NCBI GenBank assembly: GCA_001800905.1 | Contig: MGWH01000001.1 | Span: forward strand, 124,001-188,000 | From: Flavobacteria bacterium GWA2_35_26 | GTDB lineage: Bacteria > Bacteroidota > Bacteroidia > Flavobacteriales > Flavobacteriaceae | DNA: 64,000 nt | Reading direction: 5' to 3' | Shown here: piece after piece, positions 58,409 through 64,000 of the stretch | Layout of the letters: each line of letters opens with the position of its first letter | Numbering within the stretch: position 1 is the stretch's first letter | Notes under the pieces: generated by a model | Told to the model about the DNA's origin: nothing | The model's database searches: none | Seen by the model: the letters and a program-made list of their open reading frames with translations, nothing else | Made by a program: the position numbers and the translations under genes

Positions 58409-59600
58409 TGAAGAATTTCATTATTAAATTAATTACAAAATTTTGCTCATTCAAAGTTAATGTTGGATACATAGGTAAACTTATACACCCTTTATAATAA
58501 GATTCCGCATTTGGAAAATCGCCTTCTTTCCAACCAAATTGCTTGTAATAAGGCATTAAATGACAAGGTATATAATGAATTTGGGCGAAGACTTTGTTTT
58601 GTCTTAAATAATTATACAATTCCAAACGATTTTCTACTTCAATTATGTATAAATGATAGGCATGTCCCTCGATTACACCTGATTGAGATTTGATAAAAGA
58701 CTGTCCTTTAAATGCCTCATTGTATATTGAAGCAATTAAACGACGTTTCATTAATCCTTCATCTCCTCTTTGTAATTGGCTAGTTCCTAAAGCAGCTTGA
58801 AAATCAGTTATTCGATAATTAAATCCTAAAGTTTGCATTTCCATATACCATCCAGGATATTGTTCGCTTTCAGATTCTTGACCACAGGCAAACTCAATAG
58901 AGTTAGTATATTCCGATTCATTTTTTGTAATACCATGTGTGCGTAATGTCAACAACTTTTTATATAAAGATTCATCGTTGGTTGTAATCATACCTCCTTC
59001 GCCACAAGCAATGTGTTTTACAGGATGAAATGAAAAAATGGCCAAATCAGCAAAATTACCATTCCCGCATTTTTGAATGTTACTTTTAGAATCGTCAAAA
59101 TAACCTCCAGGAGCATGACATGCATCTTCTATAATCCATAAATTATATTCATCTGCTAATTTTCTGAAAGCCTCTAAATCAACTGCTCTCCCTGCAAAGT
59201 CAACAGGTATTAATCCTTTATAAGTTCCTTTTGGAGCGTTTTCTAACAATATTTTTACTTTGTCAATATCTAAAAGATAAGTATCTGGATTGATATCAGA
59301 AAAAACAACTTCCCCCCCACAATAACGCACACAATTTGCTGAAGCGGCAAATGTAATAGGTGTAGTAATTACTTTATCTCCTTCTTGAACTCCCAACGCT
59401 AAAGTACATAAATGCAAAGCGGCAGTACCATTAGAAACTGCTACAGCATATTTGCTTCCAACATAGTTTGCAAAATGTTCTTCAAACTCCTTGATTCTAG
59501 GTCCTTGAGTAAGATAATCTGATTGTAGTGCTGCAATGACTACCTCAATATCCTCTTTTGTAATATTTTGTTTGCCGTATGGGATGATGGTATTATTCAT
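58401..59600 (-). CDS. pseC: UDP-4-amino-4,6-dideoxy-N-acetyl-L-altrosamine transaminase
   Basis: The 399-aa DegT-family PLP enzyme installs the 4-amino group in the pseudaminic acid pathway. It has YGKQNITKEDIEVVIAALQS, YAVAVSNGTAALHLCTLAL, the IIEDACHAPGGYF block and the PLP Lys195 in FSFHPVKHIACGEGGMITT. Full length. It directly follows pseB with no gap and overlaps the aldo/keto reductase gene, so the PseB-PseC steps are co-expressed. Confidence 0.94.
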   Translation of the reverse strand: MNNTIIPYGKQNITKEDIEVVIAALQSDYLTQGPRIKEFEEHFANYVGSKYAVAVSNGTAALHLCTLALGVQEGDKVITTPITFAASANCVRYCGGEVVFSDINPDTYLLDIDKVKILLENAPKGTYKGLIPVDFAGRAVDLEAFRKLADEYNLWIIEDACHAPGGYFDDSKSNIQKCGNGNFADLAIFSFHPVKHIACGEGGMITTNDESLYKKLLTLRTHGITKNESEYTNSIEFACGQESESEQYPGWYMEMQTLGFNYRITDFQAALGTSQLQRGDEGLMKRRLIASIYNEAFKGQSFIKSQSGVIEGHAYHLYIIEVENRLELYNYLRQNKVFAQIHYIPCHLMPYYKQFGWKEGDFPNAESYYKGCISLPMYPTLTLNEQNFVINLIMKFFNE

Positions 59601-60611
59601 TTATTCGAAATTTGAATCTACATGTTCCTTTATAAGGTTTCTTAAACTCTCTATTGTCTCCCATTCTGTATTAGTTCCAGAGTCATAGTTGAATCCTTCC
59701 GTTACTTTTTTTGCAGAAAATGAATCCACGAAATCTTTAATTTTAAAATTAGGAACAGTTGGTAAAATAGTATAATACTTCCCTAAATCATAGGTGTAAA
59801 AAGAATCTGAAGACGTAATCATTTCTTCATGTATTTTTTCTCCAGGACGAATTCCAACAATTACTTGTTCGCAGTCTGGGGCAACAGCAGTAGCCACATC
59901 GGTTATTCTATAGGATGGTATTTTTGGAATGAATATTTCTCCACCCCAAGCATGTTCCATGGCGTGCATCACCATATCAACCCCTCCTTGTAAAGAGATG
60001 TTAAAACGAGTCATAGCACTATCCGTTATTGGTAATTTTCCTTCACTTTTTTTCTTAATAAAAAATGGAATTACAGAGCCATTAGATCCCATAACATTTC
60101 CATAACGCACCACTGAAAATTTGATAGGATTTGTTCCTTTTATATTATTTGCGGCCACAAATAATTTATCTGATGTTAATTTTGTAGCACCATATAAATT
60201 AATAGGTGCGCAAGCTTTATCTGTCGATAATGCTACCACATTAGATACGTTAGTTTGTAAAGCTGCATGAATTACATTTTGTGCTCCACCAATATTAGTT
60301 TTGATACATTCATCTGGATTATATTCCGCTAAATGAACATGTTTCATAGCTGCGGCATGAATTACAATATCTACGCCTTGAAAAGCCCTGATCAATCTTT
60401 GTTCATCACGAACATCTCCTAAGAAAAAACGGATTTGAGGAAATTGACTTTCAGGAAATTCCTGAGCCATTTGAAATTGTTTTTGTTCGTCTCTGGATAA
60501 GATGATTAATTTTTTTATATTCGAATGGTGATTGAAAATATGAGTAGTTAATGCTTTTCCTAAAGATCCTGTACCTCCTGTAATTAATATGGTTTTGTTT
60601 TCTAAATTCAT
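59601..60611 (-). CDS. pseB: UDP-GlcNAc 4,6-dehydratase (inverting)
   Basis: The 336-aa soluble SDR catalyses C6 dehydration with C5 inversion, the first pseudaminic acid step. It has ILITGGTGSLGKALTTHIFN, LGDVRDEQRLIRAFQG, VVALSTDKACAPINLYGATK (YxxxK) and RYGNVMGSNGSVIPFF. It differs from the membrane CapD-type dehydratase at 18.8 kb by lacking membrane helices, so two distinct UDP-GlcNAc dehydratases serve the locus. It lies 18 nt behind wecC. Confidence 0.95.
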   Translation of the reverse strand: MNLENKTILITGGTGSLGKALTTHIFNHHSNIKKLIILSRDEQKQFQMAQEFPESQFPQIRFFLGDVRDEQRLIRAFQGVDIVIHAAAMKHVHLAEYNPDECIKTNIGGAQNVIHAALQTNVSNVVALSTDKACAPINLYGATKLTSDKLFVAANNIKGTNPIKFSVVRYGNVMGSNGSVIPFFIKKKSEGKLPITDSAMTRFNISLQGGVDMVMHAMEHAWGGEIFIPKIPSYRITDVATAVAPDCEQVIVGIRPGEKIHEEMITSSDSFYTYDLGKYYTILPTVPNFKIKDFVDSFSAKKVTEGFNYDSGTNTEWETIESLRNLIKEHVDSNFE

Positions 60612-60629
60612 TACTTTAATATTTTTTAA

Positions 60630-61841
60630 TTAATTATTAACCCCACAAAAATCCAGCACTATTTTAGCTTTGCCTGTTTGGATGTTTTTGAATTCATTGT
60701 GAGCCACTAGATATACAATTATGTCTGCATTTTCTATGGCTTGTTGGGTAGGGGTTAGTTTGAAAACTTTGTGTTCTTGAATGTTTGGTTCTACAATATA
60801 GCAGGTATCGTCATGTGAGTCTTGCAAGATTCTTTGTGCAATGTACTTGGCTGGCGATTCCCTTAAATCATCAATATTGGGTTTAAACGCCAATCCCATG
60901 ATGGCAACATTGGCTTTTCTACCGTATTTGAGTTGGAATTCAAGTTTGGCTGTTTTTACTTTTTCGGCACACCAAAACGATTTGTAATTATTGATTTCTC
61001 TTGCTTTGGCAATAATTTGAGATTCCATAGGATAATCGGCAACAATGAAATAAGGGTCTACGGCGATGCAATGTCCGCCTACGCCACAACCTGGTTGCAG
61101 GATATTTACACGTGGATGTTTATTAGCAAGACGGATGAGTTCCCAAACGTTAATATCTGCTTTGTCACAAATAAATGATAGCTCGTTAGCAAATGCGATT
61201 TGAACATCACGCGAAGAATTTTCAGTTAGTTTGCACATTTCGGCTGTACGTGCGTTGGTTGGATGTAATTCTCCTTTTACAAATTGTTTGTAAAAGTCGG
61301 TTGCTTTTTGAGTAGCTATTTCATTTACTCCACCAATAACTCTGTCGTTATTTACTAATTCATGCATTACATTGCCAGGCAGTACACGCTCTGGGCAGTA
61401 TGCTATATGTAATTTATTTTCTAGTTCTGGTCGTTCGGAAAAGATATATCGCATCATTTTTTCGGTGGTACCAATAGGGGATGTCGATTCGATGATGTAT
61501 AAGTCGTTTTCTTTCAATAATGGAATGACTGCTTTGGTTGCTGCTTCTACAAACGAGATATCTGGTTCGTTTTTTGCCTTGAAAGGTGTTGGCACTACGA
61601 TAAGGTAGGTATTTGCTTCTACAGGTGTAGTTGCTGCCTTCAAAAAACCGTTTGCAACTGCGGTGGCTACTGCTTGGTCTAAACTAGGCTCAACTATATG
61701 TATTTTTCCTGCATTAATGGTTTCTACTACCTGCGGGTTGATGTCCACCCCATGTACGTGGATATTATTGTTTGCAATTAGGGCAGCAGTAGGAAGACCG
61801 ATGTACCCTAAACCAATCATTACAACTTTTTGGTTACTCAT
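60630..61841 (-). CDS. wecC: UDP-N-acetyl-D-mannosaminuronate dehydrogenase
   Basis: The 403-aa enzyme oxidises UDP-ManNAc to UDP-ManNAcA in two NAD-dependent steps. It has VVMIGLGYIGLPTAALIANN at the N-terminus, the middle TENSSRDVQIAFANELSFIC, the catalytic Cys in PGCGVGGHCIAVDPYFIV and the C-terminal LAFKPNIDDLRESPAKYIA. It is paired with wecB (4-nt gap). The product could be the substrate of the WbpG-type amidation cassette after further modification. Confidence 0.95.
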   Translation of the reverse strand: MSNQKVVMIGLGYIGLPTAALIANNNIHVHGVDINPQVVETINAGKIHIVEPSLDQAVATAVANGFLKAATTPVEANTYLIVVPTPFKAKNEPDISFVEAATKAVIPLLKENDLYIIESTSPIGTTEKMMRYIFSERPELENKLHIAYCPERVLPGNVMHELVNNDRVIGGVNEIATQKATDFYKQFVKGELHPTNARTAEMCKLTENSSRDVQIAFANELSFICDKADINVWELIRLANKHPRVNILQPGCGVGGHCIAVDPYFIVADYPMESQIIAKAREINNYKSFWCAEKVKTAKLEFQLKYGRKANVAIMGLAFKPNIDDLRESPAKYIAQRILQDSHDDTCYIVEPNIQEHKVFKLTPTQQAIENADIIVYLVAHNEFKNIQTGKAKIVLDFCGVNN

Positions 61842-61845
61842 TTTT

Positions 61846-62964
61846 TCAGTGTAAAGAAATTATATGTTTTGCTATTCGTTCGCATGCTTTACCATCTCCA
61901 TAAGGATTGTGCAAACTGCTCATTTGTTGGTATCTGCTTGTATTGTTTAGTAGGTCGTTGCATTCTTTCAAAATCAACTCTTTGTTGGTGCCTACTAGAA
62001 TTACGGTTCCGGCTTCAACCGCTTCGGGTCTTTCTGTAGTGTCCCTCATTACTAAAACAGGTTTACCTAGGCTTGGCGCTTCTTCTTGAACTCCTCCCGA
62101 ATCGGTAATTATTAAATAAGATTGGTTCATTAGCCATACAAAAGCTGGATAGGCTAATGGATCTATTAAATTTATGGAATGTGTATTGCCCAAAATGTTA
62201 TACACGGGTTTTTTTACGTTGGGATTTAGATGCACAGGGTAGATAATTTGAACGTCTTTGTTAGTCGTAGCTATCTCTTTTAGTGCTTGACATATGTCTA
62301 TAAATCCTTGTCCGTGATTTTCTCTTCTATGTCCTGTTACAAGAATTAGTTTTTTAGTTTTATCAACTATTTGTTTGAGAGCTTCTATTTCGGGATTTAC
62401 TATCTTTTTTACTTTCTCTGAACTTTCTATTAGCGCATCAATTACGGTATTTCCGGTGATGATGATGGAATCTTCATTCACATTTTCTTGCAACAAGTTA
62501 TTTTTAGATTGTATGGTTGGTGCAAAATGTAGGTCAGCTATTCTGCCTGTAACTTGTCTGTTTATTTCTTCAGGGAATGGCGATAGTTTATTGTGTGTGC
62601 GTAGGCCTGCTTCTATATGACAAAGCTTTGCACCTGCATAAAATGCGGCTATACTAGCAGCCATTGTTGTTGTAGTATCTCCATGAACGTAAACATAGTC
62701 TGGTTGGTATTCTTCTAAAATTGGTTGTAAACCTAAAATAATATCAGAAGTCAACGAATATAAATTTTGGTTTGGTTTCATTATATCCAAATCATAATCG
62801 GGTATGATTTCGAAAAAATCTAAGACTTGATCTAGCATTTCTCTGTGTTGCGCGGTAACACAAACTTTAGTATTAAACTTATTTTCTTTTTGAAACTCTC
62901 TGACTAAAGGTGCCATTTTGATTGCTTCTGGTCTTGTACCAAAGATGATTAGGTTTTTTATCAT
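61846..62964 (-). CDS. wecB: UDP-N-acetylglucosamine 2-epimerase, non-hydrolysing
   Basis: The 372-aa GT-B-fold enzyme interconverts UDP-GlcNAc and UDP-ManNAc. It has NLIIFGTRPEAIKMAPLVRE, YVHGDTTTTMAASIAAFYAG, HIEAGLRTHNKLSPFPEEIN, LVTGHRRENHGQGF and TDSGGVQEEAPSLGKPVLVM, all hallmark WecB segments. It provides UDP-ManNAc to WecC. It is the first enzyme gene after wzz, 33 nt downstream. Confidence 0.96.
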   Translation of the reverse strand: MIKNLIIFGTRPEAIKMAPLVREFQKENKFNTKVCVTAQHREMLDQVLDFFEIIPDYDLDIMKPNQNLYSLTSDIILGLQPILEEYQPDYVYVHGDTTTTMAASIAAFYAGAKLCHIEAGLRTHNKLSPFPEEINRQVTGRIADLHFAPTIQSKNNLLQENVNEDSIIITGNTVIDALIESSEKVKKIVNPEIEALKQIVDKTKKLILVTGHRRENHGQGFIDICQALKEIATTNKDVQIIYPVHLNPNVKKPVYNILGNTHSINLIDPLAYPAFVWLMNQSYLIITDSGGVQEEAPSLGKPVLVMRDTTERPEAVEAGTVILVGTNKELILKECNDLLNNTSRYQQMSSLHNPYGDGKACERIAKHIISLH

Positions 62965-62997
62965 TATAATATTTAAAAATATTAATTAATCTAGTAC

Positions 62998-64000
62998 TTA
63001 ATTTAAAGTAATACTCTTAAAAATCCTTCTAACAATCAACCCTAAAACCATTAAAAAACCTGTTAGAACACCTCCTAAAACTATACCTTTCCCTTTACCA
63101 AAACGTTCTTTAGGCAAAGGCAAAATAGGTCGGTCAATGACTTGTATTAGTGGTGTTTCTTTACGCAAAGTAACTTTAGCTAGTTCGGTTTGTTTCACTA
63201 ATTCGGTAAGAATAGCCGTATTAGCCTGTACATCTACTTGGCGTTTGGCCGAAGGTGCTCGGTTCACATTCAAAGCAGGATTCAACATAAAAGTAATGTC
63301 ATTAGCTACCGCTACACCTGTAATCGCTCCGTTCAATTCCCCACGAATGGAGTCGGTTTGATGTTGCAAGATGGCCATGTTCATTCGTGCTTTCTTACTT
63401 TTGGTGTCCACATAAAAATCGGATACTTGTTTGGCTAAAGTCTCAGAAAACGCCTTGGCAAACGCCTCATTCTCTGATTTCACATCAATACTAATAATGG
63501 ATATTTTTTTGTCTTTTTGAGCTACTGTTAAGCTGGTTTTCGACAAGTCTTCGTACATCTTACCCATAATACTATCGTGTTCTCTGGTAAAGTATTTGCG
63601 CTTGGTCAAAGGCGGAAATTGAATTGCTTTTAATTTTGGTTTTTCGTTCCATTTGTCTCTCCATTCCTGAGTACGAATATATAGTTCAGCTAAAGAAATA
63701 GTATCCACTCCTGCTAGTACCGGCTGCATCAAGGTCTGCTCTACCATCGAGCGGGATTTGAACAATTCAATCAAATTGGCTCCTGAAAAGGCACCACCAC
63801 CACTTCCTCCACCTAAGTCCAATCCTAAAGAGCTAGCTAATCCCAAAGCTCCACTCATTCCTCCTCCTTTTTCATCTTCCAAGGCAAAGGATAAGGTGGC
63901 TGTATAAATCGGTTTTTTACTTATTGAGTAAGCTAATCCTAAAGCCGCTCCTAGTACTCCTGCTAATACAATGATTTTCCATTGGGATAACATGTAAGAA
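62998..64000 (-). CDS. wzz: Wzz-like chain-length determinant (5' end outside window)
   Basis: At least 331 aa are visible. An inner-membrane segment (WKIIVLAGVLGAALGLAYSI) leads into a large periplasmic region and a second membrane segment near the C-terminus (GIVLGGVLTGFLMVLGLIV), the Wzz layout. A glycine-rich stretch (LGLDLGGGSGGGAFSGANL) and an RPILPLPKERFGKGK-type proline segment before TM2 are typical of Bacteroidota Wzz. There is no BY-kinase domain. The frame stays open to the window edge upstream of the track ATG (63993), so the true start probably lies beyond 64000. Confidence 0.9.
   Translation of the reverse strand, partial: SYMLSQWKIIVLAGVLGAALGLAYSISKKPIYTATLSFALEDEKGGGMSGALGLASSLGLDLGGGSGGGAFSGANLIELFKSRSMVEQTLMQPVLAGVDTISLAELYIRTQEWRDKWNEKPKLKAIQFPPLTKRKYFTREHDSIMGKMYEDLSKTSLTVAQKDKKISIISIDVKSENEAFAKAFSETLAKQVSDFYVDTKSKKARMNMAILQHQTDSIRGELNGAITGVAVANDITFMLNPALNVNRAPSAKRQVDVQANTAILTELVKQTELAKVTLRKETPLIQVIDRPILPLPKERFGKGKGIVLGGVLTGFLMVLGLIVRRIFKSITLN

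Overview
The window looks like a chromosomal segment from a Flavobacterium-like member of the Flavobacteriaceae (Bacteroidota). Support comes from the low GC content, the Bacteroidota -7 promoter box TAnnTTTG upstream of many genes, exported proteins with lipoboxes or Q-ending signal peptides, and family variants typical of that clade (PrxQ, QueD, Idi, a MsrB-MsrA lipoprotein, LptB, KdsD, TatC, a glycine-rich Wzz). No plasmid, phage, IS or CRISPR hallmarks were seen.

Region 1 (1-16.1 kb) is core chromosome. It holds a DUF4369-type lipoprotein, tRNA-Thr(TGT), a small conserved protein, a bcp-queD-idi operon, a periplasmic methionine sulfoxide reductase fusion, an exported M20 amidohydrolase, an exported GH130-like protein, a large FAD oxidoreductase, RecQ without the usual zinc cysteines, a kdsD-tatC-AhpD-like-lptB-DUF5808 operon, pssA and a DUF4105 protein. 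KdsD and LptB link this block to LPS.

Region 2 (16.1-27.2 kb) has an MBOAT/SGNH acyltransferase pair, then the conserved end of a surface-polysaccharide locus: CapD/WbpM-like dehydratase, rmlA, rmlB, rmlD, rmlC, an initiating sugar transferase and a cupin protein. A GxxExxY gene and a RhuM-PLD-like gene interrupt the rml genes. Nearly every 3' gene end with a gap here carries short degenerate repeat arrays, mostly with a 7-nt period (consensus near AATCGTA). They are absent from the rest of the window.

Region 3 (27.2-64 kb) is the variable, very AT-rich polysaccharide locus, all on the minus strand and mostly overlapping. From its promoter-proximal end (64 kb) it encodes: Wzz; WecB/WecC (UDP-ManNAcA); a nonulosonic acid operon (PseB, PseC, aldo/keto reductase, SpsF-like cytidylyltransferase, HemL-like aminotransferase, acyl carrier protein, ketoacyl-ACP synthase III, AAC(3)-like acyltransferase, DUF4910 protein, GNAT, formyltransferase, PseI); a GT-B transferase; Wzx flippase; CDP-6-deoxyhexose genes (rfbF, rfbG, cupin epimerase, reductase); a Wzy-like polymerase; a WbpG/HisH2/HisF2 amidation cassette; an O-acyltransferase; a two-domain oxidoreductase with a heparinase-like protein; and several glycosyltransferases. 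With the sugar transferase and SDR at 26-28 kb this makes a nearly complete Wzx/Wzy-dependent O-antigen or capsule locus.

The most interesting candidate system is the ACP/KASIII/AAC(3)-like/DUF4910 block inside the nonulosonic acid operon. It suggests that an ACP-bound short acyl chain is built and placed on a sugar amine, next to separate N-acetyl and N-formyl transferases. The heptamer arrays at gene 3' ends are the second. All assignments are by motif recognition from the translations; no database search was run.
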